A program made the translations under genes and the position numbers. A DNA stretch of 51,210 nt. Source: a virus. The notes beneath the pieces are model-generated. The model was not told where the DNA came from. It ran no database searches and saw nothing but the letters and a program-made list of their open reading frames with translations. The DNA lies in IMG/VR virus record IMGVR_UViG_3300009502_002943, positions 1 through 51,210 of that record, one strand, 5' to 3'. Shown one piece after another: positions 24,953 through 33,779 of this stretch; within the stretch, counting starts at the first letter, position 1; every line of letters begins with the position of its first letter.

Positions 24953-26018
24953 AGATATCTACTTTCGCGCGGATGTCGTCAGAAGCGGCGAGATTCGCGT
25001 TAATCGTGAAAAAGAAGTGATCACAGGATTCGCTGTGGTGACCAAGGGCGTCACCCATGACGAAAGGGGGGAGTTCGATGAGTTAGCGTTGGATACCGTG
25101 GTTGAGCTGGGCAATAAATCGAAGATGGGGGTCAAATCGCGTTTTGGGCATCCCAACATGTCGAGTACCGCGTTGGGGACGTTCTTGGGAAGGGCAACAA
25201 ACTTTCGGCGTGATGGTGAGATCGTTCGCGCGGATCTTCATATCGATTCGACCGCGCATGAAACGCCGGATGGTGATTTGGCTGGGTATGTGATGAGTCT
25301 TGCGGAGAGTGACCCGGAAGCGTTCGGGTCTTCGATGGTCATTCATTGGGATGGGGAGAATCGAAAAGAGCTTGGGGCAGATGGCAAGGCATTACCGCCG
25401 TTTATTCGCGTAAAGAAGTTGATGTCAGTGGATGTCGTAGATGATCCGGCGGCGAATAACGGTCTTTTTGGCACGCAGTTTTTCTCGGAGAGTGTCAAAC
25501 CCTCTGCCGAGGTGACAGCGTTTTTAGATAGATTCCTAAGTCAACCGGAAGCGGTCGAGTCAGTGATCGCGTTTCTGGATAAATATGGGTTCAATAAACA
25601 AAACGAGAAAGGAAACACAAATATGAATGAATTAACGGCAGAAAAATTAAAGGCCGAACGCGCGGACCTTTACAACTCGATTTTCGGCGCGGGTGAAGCG
25701 GAAGGCAAGAAGTCTGGCGAGAAGTTTGAGCGCGAACGTGTTGTCGCCGTCCTTAAGAAGGCGAAGACTTTCAAGGACATGGATGTTCTCGCGCTTGAGG
25801 CTGTTGAGAACGGCGCATCGCTGGAGACGGCCACGATCAAGTTTCAGGACAAGCAGTTGGCCGGTCTGCAGAGCGCAAGCCCCAAGGGTGTGGGGCCGGA
25901 TCTGGAGCCGGAAGCGGCCAAGAAGGCCGGGACGCATCTGGAGCGCGCCAAGGCATTCCGGGAAGAGCATAAATGCAGTATGACCGATGCCTTGAGAGCA
26001 ACGGCGGATAAACGTTAA
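24942..26018 (+). CDS. capsid maturation protease with C-terminal scaffold region
   Basis: 358 residues from ATG 24942 (GGGAGGA upstream). The first ~200 residues look like a prohead protease: 'GFAVVTKGVTHDERGEFDE', 'RFGHPN' with a possible catalytic His70, and 'FGSSMVIHWDG' with Ser130/131. Residues 228-358 are helical and charged, as in scaffolds. An internal ATG at 25623 with its own ribosome site would give the scaffold alone, as in lambda C/Nu3. The exact protease clan was not established. Confidence 0.75.
   Translation: MANKDIYFRADVVRSGEIRVNREKEVITGFAVVTKGVTHDERGEFDELALDTVVELGNKSKMGVKSRFGHPNMSSTALGTFLGRATNFRRDGEIVRADLHIDSTAHETPDGDLAGYVMSLAESDPEAFGSSMVIHWDGENRKELGADGKALPPFIRVKKLMSVDVVDDPAANNGLFGTQFFSESVKPSAEVTAFLDRFLSQPEAVESVIAFLDKYGFNKQNEKGNTNMNELTAEKLKAERADLYNSIFGAGEAEGKKSGEKFERERVVAVLKKAKTFKDMDVLALEAVENGASLETATIKFQDKQLAGLQSASPKGVGPDLEPEAAKKAGTHLERAKAFREEHKCSMTDALRATADKR
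25623..26018 (+). CDS. nested scaffold protein, Nu3-like internal start
   Basis: In the same frame as the protease, ATG 25623 is preceded by AAAGGAA (25608-25614) at an ideal eight-base spacing. The product is a 131-residue charged, helical protein ('LTAEKLKAERADLYNSIF', 'EKFERERVVAVLKKAKTF', 'HLERAKAFREEHKCS'). In lambda the scaffold Nu3 is made from an internal start within gene C. The same arrangement is inferred here. Confidence 0.55.
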   Translation: MNELTAEKLKAERADLYNSIFGAGEAEGKKSGEKFERERVVAVLKKAKTFKDMDVLALEAVENGASLETATIKFQDKQLAGLQSASPKGVGPDLEPEAAKKAGTHLERAKAFREEHKCSMTDALRATADKR

Positions 26019-26045
26019 CACGAAGAAATCACAAGGAGGCGTGAG

Positions 26046-26402
26046 ATGTCACAGTTCAATTTAGGTTCAAAGGCGTTTGTCGTCAACGAGGCGGTTATTG
26101 AACCGTATCGCAGGGTCAAGCTGACCACTGGAAGCGGCACGCTGGTGGAATATGCGGACGCGGGTGATGCCTTTATCGGAGTGAGTGAGGCCAGAGGTCT
26201 TTTGGGAGAGATGGTTTCGATCGATCTTAAGAACACAGGCAGGACGTTCAAGATGGAAGCCAACGGGGCGATTCCCGTGGGGAGCAGTTTTTACGGCGCG
26301 CTGGACGGCAAGATCAGTGCGACGGTGAGCGGTACCGCGCAGGGGCGCAATCTGGAAGCGACCGCCGCTGATGGCGAAATCGTTGAGTGCATTCTTTTGT
26401 AA
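26046..26402 (+). CDS. head decoration/cement protein, DUF2190-like
   Basis: 118 residues after GGAGGCGTGAG. The beta-rich sequence ('FNLGSKAFVVNEAVIEPYRRVKLTTGSG', 'GDAFIGVSEARGLLGEMVSIDL', 'GAIPVGSSFYGALDGKI') fits DUF2190/gpD-position proteins that cap capsid threefold sites. It lies directly between scaffold and capsid, the position of gpD. Confidence 0.7.
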   Translation: MSQFNLGSKAFVVNEAVIEPYRRVKLTTGSGTLVEYADAGDAFIGVSEARGLLGEMVSIDLKNTGRTFKMEANGAIPVGSSFYGALDGKISATVSGTAQGRNLEATAADGEIVECILL

Positions 26403-26432
26403 TAAACGTTTAATTAAACGAGGAGGTTTCAC

Positions 26433-27389
26433 ATGGGAGTTGATTATTCAGGTTCAAGGGCGGTGCCGAGGCTGGAGCTGGGAGAGGCGGCCTTGGAGTT
26501 TGCGCAACAGCAGGCAGATTTTATCGGCACGCAGGTATTGCCGATATTTCCCACCAAAAAGAAATCGAGCATCTTTCCCGCGATCACTCGCGAAAGCATC
26601 ACTCGCGAGGCAGACACCAAGCGGGCCCCGCGCGGCAATTACAACCGCGACGGCTTCTCGGCCAAGGACAAGCAGTATAACTGCGAGGAGTTCGGCCTTG
26701 AAGGTGTTTTGGACGACGGCGAGCGTTCGCTTTATGCATCGGATTTTGATGCAGAGCTGACGACCGTTCAGATCATCACCCGCCGTGTTCTTCAGGCGCA
26801 GGAACGCCGTGCGGCGGCTCTTGTGTTCAACGCGACGACCTTCACAGGCGCGCCGCTTTACACGGACAACTCGGCAACGCCTTGGACCAGCGCGTCAACT
26901 GACGTTGTGGCGCAGGTGCGTGCCGCGCGTGAGAAAGTCCGGGGCAATAGCGGCATGGATCCCAACGCGGTTATTTTCAGCAAGGCGAATCTGGATCGAT
27001 TGCTTAATAACAACGTGATCAAGGGCGCGATTCAGTATGTGGCGCGTTTGACGGAGGCGGAAATCCTGAATGCTCTGGCCGATATCTTGGGCGTAAAGAA
27101 GATCCTTGTTGGCCGCGGGATTTACAACACCGCCAAGGAAGGCAAGACGTTCATCAGCGGAGACATTTGGAATCCCGCGTACGCGATGGTCGCGGTTATC
27201 GGGGATCCCAATCGTCTTTCTGATCCGAGCGTGGGCAGGACGTTCCTGTGGACTTCTGACAGCCCGGAGAATGCGACGGTAGAGCAGTACCGCGATGATT
27301 CGTCTCGTAGCGATATCTTCCGCGTGCGTCAGCATGTGGATGAGATCGTCATCGATCCGTATTTCGCGCATCTGATGAAGATCGCCTAA
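26433..27389 (+). CDS. major capsid protein
   Basis: 318 residues after GAGGAGG. The sequence has the layout of a gpE-position HK97-fold capsid protein: 'AQQQADFIGTQVLPIF', a central 'RRVLQAQERRAAALVFN', 'PNAVIFSKANLDRLLNNNVIK', and a C-terminal 'RQHVDEIVIDPYFAHLMKIA'. The assignment rests mainly on position after protease and decoration protein, size, and these features. A terminator follows. Confidence 0.85.
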   Translation: MGVDYSGSRAVPRLELGEAALEFAQQQADFIGTQVLPIFPTKKKSSIFPAITRESITREADTKRAPRGNYNRDGFSAKDKQYNCEEFGLEGVLDDGERSLYASDFDAELTTVQIITRRVLQAQERRAAALVFNATTFTGAPLYTDNSATPWTSASTDVVAQVRAAREKVRGNSGMDPNAVIFSKANLDRLLNNNVIKGAIQYVARLTEAEILNALADILGVKKILVGRGIYNTAKEGKTFISGDIWNPAYAMVAVIGDPNRLSDPSVGRTFLWTSDSPENATVEQYRDDSSRSDIFRVRQHVDEIVIDPYFAHLMKIA

Positions 27390-27403
27390 GCATTAAACGA
27401 TGG

Positions 27404-27438
27404 GGGGGATCCTTCTTTTGGAGAGGGATCCCCCTTTT
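27404..27438 (+). terminator. terminator after the capsid gene
   Basis: gggggatcc (27404-27412) pairs with ggatccccc (27426-27434), followed by TTTT. A hairpin here allows high expression of capsid mRNA relative to the tail genes. Confidence 0.8.
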
Positions 27439-27453
27439 CGACTTGGAGGCACG

Positions 27454-27801
27454 ATGAGTTTCAAAGATCAAATGACACAGGATTCGGTGAAGGCATTTCT
27501 CAACACATATGAGTTTGCAGAAACAATCACCTATACACCCAAGAACGGAACGGCCAAAGCTATCAAGGCCGTCATCAATCGCAAGAGAATTAATCCGGCT
27601 GGCGAGGATGTCGGGCGTGTTCTTGTTAATCAGAGCGAGGTATTTATCGCCAACGATGACGTCAACGGTGTTTCGTCGATCAATAAAGGTGGGGATATCG
27701 TGTCGTTTGTAGAGAGTGCAGGCGGTGCGGTAATCGATCGGGCCGTCATCGATGTCTTGGGGCAGGACGAAGGAATGTGGCATTTACTGGTGCAGAAATG
27801 A
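27454..27801 (+). CDS. head-tail connector/stopper candidate
   Basis: 115 residues from ATG 27454 with TTGGAGG upstream. A beta-rich protein ('AETITYTPKNGTAKAIKAVINRKRI', 'SEVFIANDDVNGV', 'DIVSFVE') resembling small head-completion proteins of the gpFII/stopper type. Identification is mainly by position between capsid and tail-completion genes. It overlaps the next gene by four bases. Confidence 0.6.
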   Translation: MSFKDQMTQDSVKAFLNTYEFAETITYTPKNGTAKAIKAVINRKRINPAGEDVGRVLVNQSEVFIANDDVNGVSSINKGGDIVSFVESAGGAVIDRAVIDVLGQDEGMWHLLVQK

Positions 27802-28403
27802 GCGATTTAACCGTTGAAATTAACACAGCGAATCTTGATCGGGCCATGCGGTTAATTCCGAAGGAACTCAAATACGAGTTGGCCGATGGCATGGATCATG
27901 CGAGCCGCAAGTTCTTAAAGACTTTTCGTGAACAGAGACTTCAGGGGCCTCCCGGGGTTCGCGGGCGTCCGCGCGGGATATTCACGCATTTCTTCCGGGC
28001 CAGCCTTGTGTCAAAAGACCTTGAAGGCATGGGCATGATGATCTATTCGGATTCAAAGATCGCCAAGATGCACGAGGAGGGTGCGAAGGTCACCAATCCC
28101 GGCGGTGGGAAGCTGGCGGTGCCGTTATCGGCGCGTCAGGAGATGTTCACGAGCGACGGCAGGCTCAAGAAACAATACCGCCAGCCTCGGCTTTTGAAGA
28201 ACGTGGTGCCGGTTCAGTTACGCGGCAAAACCTTCTTGGCGCAGATAAAGAAACGGTTACGGGGCATATTACCGTTATTTGTTTTGAAAAACAGTATCCG
28301 GATTAAGCCTCGGCTGATGTTTTACAAGACGTGGGATGAGATGCAAAACGAACGGATCAAGATTCTTAACAAATCCGTCGAGAAAGCATTGAGCAAGATA
28401 TGA
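27798..28403 (+). CDS. tail completion protein, gpZ/HK97-gp10-like
   Basis: 201 residues from ATG 27798. Basic, with an N-terminal helix-strand start ('DRAMRLIPKELKYELADGMDHASRKFLKTF') and a lysine/arginine-rich centre, as in lambda gpZ and HK97 gp10. The ending 'RIKILNKSVEKALSKI' is helical. It joins tail and head. Overlaps the next gene by four bases. Confidence 0.7.
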   Translation: MSDLTVEINTANLDRAMRLIPKELKYELADGMDHASRKFLKTFREQRLQGPPGVRGRPRGIFTHFFRASLVSKDLEGMGMMIYSDSKIAKMHEEGAKVTNPGGGKLAVPLSARQEMFTSDGRLKKQYRQPRLLKNVVPVQLRGKTFLAQIKKRLRGILPLFVLKNSIRIKPRLMFYKTWDEMQNERIKILNKSVEKALSKI

Positions 28404-28858
28404 CGGTTAGGGAAAACATTTTAGAAAACTTGCGGACGTCGCTTTCGGTAATCACAACCGCGAATGGATATCACAACGATATTCAGAACGTTCAGCGTTG
28501 GCGTCAGCAGGGCAATTCGTTGGTCGCGGTACCGTGCATTGTTATTAACGCAGGACCGGAGGATAAGGATCCGGTTCCTAATCCGCTGATGACGTGCAAG
28601 TTGACGGTTTATCTGGACGTATGGGCTCGGCAGGATGAAACAGACCCGCAGTCAACGGATACGATCTTGAATAGTCTTTTGGGTGACGTCGAGAAAGCGG
28701 TTATGCAGGACATCACCCGCGGCGGTTACGCCAAGGACACAAATATCAAATCAAACACGCTTTTTGAAACGCTTGAAGGTCAGCCGTACTCTGGCGTTGT
28801 CTTGGAGCTTGAGATCATTTATCAGCACAAACAGGGTGACCCGGAAGTCGCCGGGTAA
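28400..28858 (+). CDS. tail terminator, gpU-like
   Basis: 152 residues: 'ENILENLRTSLSVITTANGYHNDIQNVQRW', 'VPCIVINAGPEDKDP', 'CKLTVYLDVWARQ' and a terminal 'GVVLELEIIYQHKQGDP'. This helix-sheet layout fits tail terminator proteins that stop tail tube growth. It lies just before the tail tube gene. Confidence 0.72.
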   Translation: MTVRENILENLRTSLSVITTANGYHNDIQNVQRWRQQGNSLVAVPCIVINAGPEDKDPVPNPLMTCKLTVYLDVWARQDETDPQSTDTILNSLLGDVEKAVMQDITRGGYAKDTNIKSNTLFETLEGQPYSGVVLELEIIYQHKQGDPEVAG

Positions 28859-28872
28859 AGGGAGGAAGTGAC

Positions 28873-30015
28873 ATGTTAACGCGAAAAAGACAACTGGCCG
28901 CGAAGATCGAAGCGGCAGAGGGAACGGCAGAGGTTCTTGCGGCCGCAGATGCCAGGCTGTTGGTCTATGAACCAAAGGTCAGTTTTGATGTGGCGATGTT
29001 TGATCGCAATCCCTCGCGCCCATCGTTTTCCAATATCGGTAAGGCTCCCGGCAAACGTACTGCCGCGATCGGGTACAAGCTGGAGCTGAAAGGATCGGGA
29101 GTGGTCGCAACTGTGCCGGAATGGGGCAAATTGCTTCAGGCATGCGGGTTCGGGGTCAACGCGCTTAAGTCCATGAATATCGGGGCGATTACGAACGGAC
29201 CCTTTCAGCATGGGGAAACGATCACCGGCACCACGTCAGCGGCCAAGGGCCGGGTGGTTATTAACACGGCTAACGGCGCAACGGCGGTCTTGTTTGTGAT
29301 CGTATCCGGCACCTTTGTTAGCGGTGAGATCATCACTGGCGGTACATCGACCGCAACCGCAACGACTTCATCTGTTCCGGCAACGATTGGCAATGAGTTT
29401 AAGTTGATCTCGGACAATATTCCTTCGTTGACGCAGGGCAGTTATGAGGACGGGATCCGCAAGCTCATTGAAGGTTCGCGAGGGAATATGAAGTTGAGTT
29501 TCAAGACGGGCGAGCCGGTGATGATGGAGTTTGATTTTCAGGGCGTGGAGGCCGGAGTGACCGATACGGCTTTCATAGCGAATGTCACCTATGAGACCAC
29601 CAAGCCGCCGGTTTTCTTGAGCGCGCTTTTCTCGGTGGATGCCTATTCAGCAAAGATCGGAGAGATGAGCGTTGATCTCGGGAACAATCTGGCGGAGAGA
29701 GATGATGTCAATGACACGCGCGGGGTTCTTTCTTACGCGCTTACCGGGCGCAATGTCACCGGATCGTTTAACCCAGAAATGGTGGCGGTTGCGACCCATG
29801 ACTTTCACACCAAATGGTTCGCAGGCACCGAAATGATAGTTGATTGCACCATCGGGTCAGTTGCGGGAAACAAGTTCAGAATTTATATCCCCAAGGCGCA
29901 GTACACCAAGATCGACGACGAAGACCGCGATGGTCTGCAGGTTGCCAAGGCGTCGTTCTGCCTTAACGGCAGTGTTACACCCGGGGATGACGAGATCACA
30001 ATTTTGGCACTTTAA
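28873..30015 (+). CDS. major tail tube protein with inserted beta domain
   Basis: 380 residues after GGAGG. The N- and C-terminal parts ('KRQLAAKIEAAEGTAEVLAAADA', 'GKRTAAIGYKLELKGSG', 'EMSVDLGNNLAERDDVND') fit the tube fold seen in Mu/lambda-type siphophages. Residues about 96-170 form an inserted Gly/Thr-rich repeat ('GETITGTTSAAKGRVVI' and 'GEIITGGTSTATATT'), probably displayed on the tube surface. It precedes the tail chaperone pair, as expected. Confidence 0.75.
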   Translation: MLTRKRQLAAKIEAAEGTAEVLAAADARLLVYEPKVSFDVAMFDRNPSRPSFSNIGKAPGKRTAAIGYKLELKGSGVVATVPEWGKLLQACGFGVNALKSMNIGAITNGPFQHGETITGTTSAAKGRVVINTANGATAVLFVIVSGTFVSGEIITGGTSTATATTSSVPATIGNEFKLISDNIPSLTQGSYEDGIRKLIEGSRGNMKLSFKTGEPVMMEFDFQGVEAGVTDTAFIANVTYETTKPPVFLSALFSVDAYSAKIGEMSVDLGNNLAERDDVNDTRGVLSYALTGRNVTGSFNPEMVAVATHDFHTKWFAGTEMIVDCTIGSVAGNKFRIYIPKAQYTKIDDEDRDGLQVAKASFCLNGSVTPGDDEITILAL

Positions 30016-30030
30016 CCACAGGAGAAAGAC

Positions 30031-30456
30031 ATGCTTACAGGGATCAATATTTTTGAGAGCAAGCCGTACACGTCAAAGCTGGATACCGATGCAGGAAATC
30101 CGACGGTATTTCAGATCGGTCTTCTGGATTCAAACCTTCGGGCGTTCATTGAGGATCAGACGACCTCATTTGAGTTCAGTTCCAAGAATCCCAAGGAACC
30201 GGCCAAAGCGAATATCAACGCTTCCAAACGCAATCTGATGGTTGTTCGGTTCGGCGTCAGGGGGCTGGAGAACTTCATTGATCCCAGAGATAGCAAGCCG
30301 GTTAAGTTTGACGTGGTTTCGATGCCGGTTAATGGCAAGAATTATAAGGCCGTGACGGATGAGATCGTGTCGATGTTTCCCAAGGTTCTTATCGATGAGC
30401 TGGCCGAGGTCATCCTTGCTGAAAATGTCTTGAGTGAGGACGAAACAAAAAACTGA
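30031..30456 (+). CDS. tail assembly chaperone, gpG-like (unshifted form)
   Basis: 141 residues. It lies between tail tube and tape measure, the place of lambda gpG. The product is mixed alpha/beta without a recognised catalytic site. It ends 'EDETKN' within a slippery sequence, and a fraction of ribosomes should shift -1 there to make a longer product. The short form is expected to coat the tape measure during tail assembly. Confidence 0.75.
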   Translation: MLTGINIFESKPYTSKLDTDAGNPTVFQIGLLDSNLRAFIEDQTTSFEFSSKNPKEPAKANINASKRNLMVVRFGVRGLENFIDPRDSKPVKFDVVSMPVNGKNYKAVTDEIVSMFPKVLIDELAEVILAENVLSEDETKN

Positions 30457-30773
30457 CACTGGCGGTCTGGTTACATAAGTTTCAGCTGGATTGCCGCACA
30501 TGTTCAGAGGGTCAAAGGATCGAGCGCGGGTGCGAGGAAGATTCGCCCATCCCGGGCGTTTGGAAGCTCGACAATTGGGAGTTTAGACGATGTCCAAGAA
30601 GTCTTGTCGAAAAAAGAAGCGTTGAGTATCTAAACGCCTATTTCTTTTTCGGTAAGGGGTATCTTCCTAACGATGGCGGGTGGATGGATCAGCCCGCAAA
30701 GTTTGTGCAGGCCATGGTTGTGATTGAACGCGAGATCGCCCGCGTGAGAGAGGAAAAGGAAAATGCCCACTAA
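30031..30773 (+). CDS. tail assembly chaperone, gpGT-like, made by -1 frameshift
   Basis: Joining 30031-30453 to 30453-30773 gives 247 residues. The second segment has no start codon but stays open for 107 codons. It reads 'LTLAVWLHKFQLDCRTC' then 'RGCEED', 'WEFRRCPRS', and ends in a charged helix that overlaps the tape measure start. Four cysteines ('C..C', 'C', 'C') could bind zinc. In lambda the GT form recruits tail tube subunits to the tape measure. Confidence 0.8.
30447..30453 (+). promoter_or_regulatory. -1 ribosomal frameshift slippery site A AAA AAC
   Basis: AAAAAAC is in the correct phase: zero-frame codons aaa (30448-30450) and aac (30451-30453) are followed at once by the TGA stop (30454-30456). 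After a one-base slip the ribosome reads ctg aca ctg and continues 320 bases. This is a classic X XXY YYZ heptamer. Confidence 0.88.
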
Positions 30774-32313
30774 CCGCGAACTTGAAATCATCATGAAACT
30801 CAAAGACGAGGTCACCAAGCGTCTTGTGGGTATTCAGGGCAACTTCTATAAGTTCGCCAATTCCTGCCATCAGCTGGGCCAAACCATGCGGCAGGTCGGT
30901 CATGAGATCTCGCAGGTTGGCACTAATTTCATGATCATGGGCGCGGCCATCACGGGCCCGCTGGCTCTTGCCTTTAAATCCGCAGAGAAGTATTCGCTGT
31001 CCGTTCATAACGAACTCAAACGCCTCGACAATGCATTTATCGGTTTGCAGGTCAGTATCGCTCAGGCCTTGGTGCCGGTCGCGCATCAGCTGGGGAATGT
31101 TCTCGGAAATTTGCTTAATCTTTGGAACAGCCTGTCACCGGCCACGCAGAACATGATTATTCAGGGTGCGGTCATGGCAGGCATATTTATGACCCTTGGC
31201 GGGGCTGTACTGGCTCTGGTGGGGCGGATCACGCGGCTGGCAGGGACGATCATTGATCTGGTTGGGAAATTCGCTCTGTTTGCTTTGGCCAATCCGTGGC
31301 TGGTGGGGATCACCGTTGTTGTGGCGGGATTGATTGTGGTCTTTCTTAAGTTCCGAGATGTGGCAGTGCCGGTTTTAAATGCGGTCGAAATCGGCGCACA
31401 GATGGTTTATATCGGATTTGTGAAGCTGATTAAGTACCTTTTGATCGGATTCGATCAGGTGACGCTGGGTCTTCAGAAGTTTTACGAGCTTCTGGGCAAA
31501 CTTCCCGGGCAGTGGGGTGAACCTTACCGGCAGGCGGCCGCCGGTTTGACGAAGTTTCGCGGGGAACTGCAACAGCTTATTAAGGCTTCGGATGTTGAGA
31601 TGTCTCGGATGGGCGACAAGATTTCAACGACTCTTTCAACCGGTGAAGGCAGTCTCGCGCAGGGGTATGACAAGGCGCGGGAGTCGATCAAGAATTTCAT
31701 CGGGTCGCTTAAAGGTCTTGGCAATGAGGTGAACATTCAGGAAGTGGCCCAGCAGTTTGACGCGCTTCAATCAGTGGCGCAGGGAGCGGCGCAGGCCATG
31801 GGGCAGTCGTTTAAGCATTTTTTCAGCGATGTCTTTCATGGAGAGATCAGCAGTGCCAAGGATTATTTCGCGGAGTTTGGCGAAATGATGCTTCAAACGC
31901 TGGCTGAGGTTTTCGCCAAGATGCTTCTTATCAAGACCGTCGGCGCGATGTTCCCGGGAATGATCCCGTTTTTTCATCAGGGTGGAATGGTTTATCACTC
32001 AGGGGGCGTTGTTCAGCCGGTTTACGCTCATAGCGGACTGGCGCCGGATGAAATTCCCATTGTCGCGCAGTCAGGCGAAGGCGTCGTGTCGCGTCGCGGC
32101 ATGTCTACGCTGGGATCAACCAATCTCAAGAAACTCAATCGCGGGGAGGGCATCGGGGATTCAAGCCAGATGTTCAATGTCTATATCAATGCCAATGACG
32201 CGAAATCTTTCCGCGACATGCTGGTTCAACACCCGGATGTTTTTGAAAACGCGATCATTGATGCAATGAATAAAAACAAGCCTATCCGTAACGCGATCAG
32301 GAGTCGGTTATGA
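30763..32313 (+). CDS. tail tape measure protein (short)
   Basis: 516 residues, short for this class, implying a tail near 75-80 nm at about 0.15 nm per residue. An N-terminal coiled-coil region ('LEIIMKLKDEVTKRLVGIQGNFYKFAN') is followed by hydrophobic stretches near 50-70, 125-150 and 165-195 that could enter the membrane during DNA delivery. The C-terminal part ('FADMMLQTLAEVFAKMLL'-like, 'GGMVYHSGGVV') is typical of tape measures. It overlaps the GT extension and the next gene. Confidence 0.85.
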   Translation: MPTNRELEIIMKLKDEVTKRLVGIQGNFYKFANSCHQLGQTMRQVGHEISQVGTNFMIMGAAITGPLALAFKSAEKYSLSVHNELKRLDNAFIGLQVSIAQALVPVAHQLGNVLGNLLNLWNSLSPATQNMIIQGAVMAGIFMTLGGAVLALVGRITRLAGTIIDLVGKFALFALANPWLVGITVVVAGLIVVFLKFRDVAVPVLNAVEIGAQMVYIGFVKLIKYLLIGFDQVTLGLQKFYELLGKLPGQWGEPYRQAAAGLTKFRGELQQLIKASDVEMSRMGDKISTTLSTGEGSLAQGYDKARESIKNFIGSLKGLGNEVNIQEVAQQFDALQSVAQGAAQAMGQSFKHFFSDVFHGEISSAKDYFAEFGEMMLQTLAEVFAKMLLIKTVGAMFPGMIPFFHQGGMVYHSGGVVQPVYAHSGLAPDEIPIVAQSGEGVVSRRGMSTLGSTNLKKLNRGEGIGDSSQMFNVYINANDAKSFRDMLVQHPDVFENAIIDAMNKNKPIRNAIRSRL

Positions 32314-32891
32314 GTACGGCTGTTTTGACATTCTCACCGGAATTTGGTTTGCAGGAGGACGTGGAGTTCTCGACGCTGGTATTTCAGGCAGACAGTGGCA
32401 AGGAGAAACGCAGGGCCAAGTGGTCGCGGCCAGTGCGGACCATCAGTTGCTCACTTAACAACCAGAGTGAGGCTGGGATCGGTTTGATGTGGGATTTTTT
32501 TAAGGCCAGACAGGGTAAATATGATTCGTTCTGGGTGAAGTTTCCGACCAGTTACAAGGTCACGGGTGAGGTAGCTGGGGTCGGCAATGGTGTTCAGACA
32601 GTTTTCTCGCTTGATTACTTTCCGGTCGATATTGCCTCAGTCAAAGTTTATGTGAATGGAGTCTTGCGGACAACGGGTGTCACTATTGCCAATGATTTGA
32701 CGAATGAGGTGGCGAAGGCAACGATCACGCCAGCCCCGGCCAATGGCGCGACTGTTACGGCGGATTATGAATATTACATTCAGGTCAGGTTTGACGACGA
32801 CAAGTTATCGAAAGAGTTGGTGCAGTTCAAACTTTACAACACGGGCCTCAAGCTCAAGGAGGTCTTGTGGAATATCTTCACGGCGCCATAA
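32310..32891 (+). CDS. distal tail protein, DUF2460-like
   Basis: 193 residues. 'LTFSPEFGLQEDVEFSTLVFQADSGKEKR' at the start and 'GLMWDFFKARQGKYDSFWVKFP' near 60-80 fit the DUF2460/TIGR02217 family of baseplate-proximal tail proteins. A middle 'VNGVLRTTGVTI' segment resembles an inserted beta-hairpin domain. It lies after the tape measure as in gene transfer agents and siphophages. Confidence 0.7.
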   Translation: MSTAVLTFSPEFGLQEDVEFSTLVFQADSGKEKRRAKWSRPVRTISCSLNNQSEAGIGLMWDFFKARQGKYDSFWVKFPTSYKVTGEVAGVGNGVQTVFSLDYFPVDIASVKVYVNGVLRTTGVTIANDLTNEVAKATITPAPANGATVTADYEYYIQVRFDDDKLSKELVQFKLYNTGLKLKEVLWNIFTAP

Positions 32892-32900
32892 GGGAGCGGC

Positions 32901-33779
32901 ATGCAGGATTTAACGGTTCAGTACAAAGATGAAGCGGTAAAGGACGCGAACAGGCCGATCGAGCTGTACGACCTTTATCTGGGGTCGCAGAATTCGTGCG
33001 ATTCCCAGACGTTTTATTTCTGCACGGACAACAAGCGTGTTTACTTTTGGAATCTGGATAGTGTCTTGCAGTATTACCAGCCGATCAAGGTTAATCGATC
33101 GTCCATCCCGGCCAGCAATCAACTTGAGATCGAAGCGGTGTCGGGTGAGTTTGACAATGTAGATCGGCTCTGGAGTAACTGGCTTAATACGATTGATCTT
33201 CGCGGGAAGCGGGTTGTGGTCAGGAAGGTCTTTCTTGATCTCTTAAGCGACCAGACGCACGCGAAGGTGATGTTTGATGGGATCATCAATGCAGTTTCAG
33301 AGTTGACGGAATTGAGCGCCAAGATCGAATGTAAATCGAAACTCAAATCTCTTTCCCTTGAGACCGGGCGGCTTCAACAACTTTACTGCAATTACATTTT
33401 TGGCGATGAGTTTTGTCAGCTGGATGTGTCAACGACCCGGTTGAATGGTCAGATGGTGGATGCAGGATCCACTACTGGGGCGGTCATCGATGCGGCAAGG
33501 GTGGAAGTGGACGATTGGTGGAACGACGGGATTATTCAGTTCATGTCCGGTGTCAATCAGGGGTTGAAGCGCAAGGTGGTTGATTTTATAAGCGTACAGC
33601 ACAAGTTGGTTCTGGATTACGCGTTACCGCAAGTACCGGCGACTGGGGATCTTTACACGATCGAGCGCGGGTGCGATAAGTCATTCGATGTCTGCCGGAA
33701 CCGGTTTAACAATCAGGCAAACTTTGGCGGGTTCAAGAACATCCCGCAGTTGATCAATCCGATGGTGGTTGAAGCATGA
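32901..33779 (+). CDS. tail tip/baseplate hub protein, gpL/DUF2163-like
   Basis: 292 residues after AGGGAGCGG. The C-terminal end 'YTIERGCDKSFDVCRNRFNNQANFGGFKNIP' is the conserved tail of gpL/DUF2163 proteins, whose cysteines in lambda gpL bind an iron-sulfur cluster. Here Cys residues at 'LYCNYIFGDEFC' and 'GCDKSFDVC' supply four candidates. It precedes the gpK-like domain, matching lambda order L-K-I-J. Confidence 0.82.
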   Translation: MQDLTVQYKDEAVKDANRPIELYDLYLGSQNSCDSQTFYFCTDNKRVYFWNLDSVLQYYQPIKVNRSSIPASNQLEIEAVSGEFDNVDRLWSNWLNTIDLRGKRVVVRKVFLDLLSDQTHAKVMFDGIINAVSELTELSAKIECKSKLKSLSLETGRLQQLYCNYIFGDEFCQLDVSTTRLNGQMVDAGSTTGAVIDAARVEVDDWWNDGIIQFMSGVNQGLKRKVVDFISVQHKLVLDYALPQVPATGDLYTIERGCDKSFDVCRNRFNNQANFGGFKNIPQLINPMVVEA

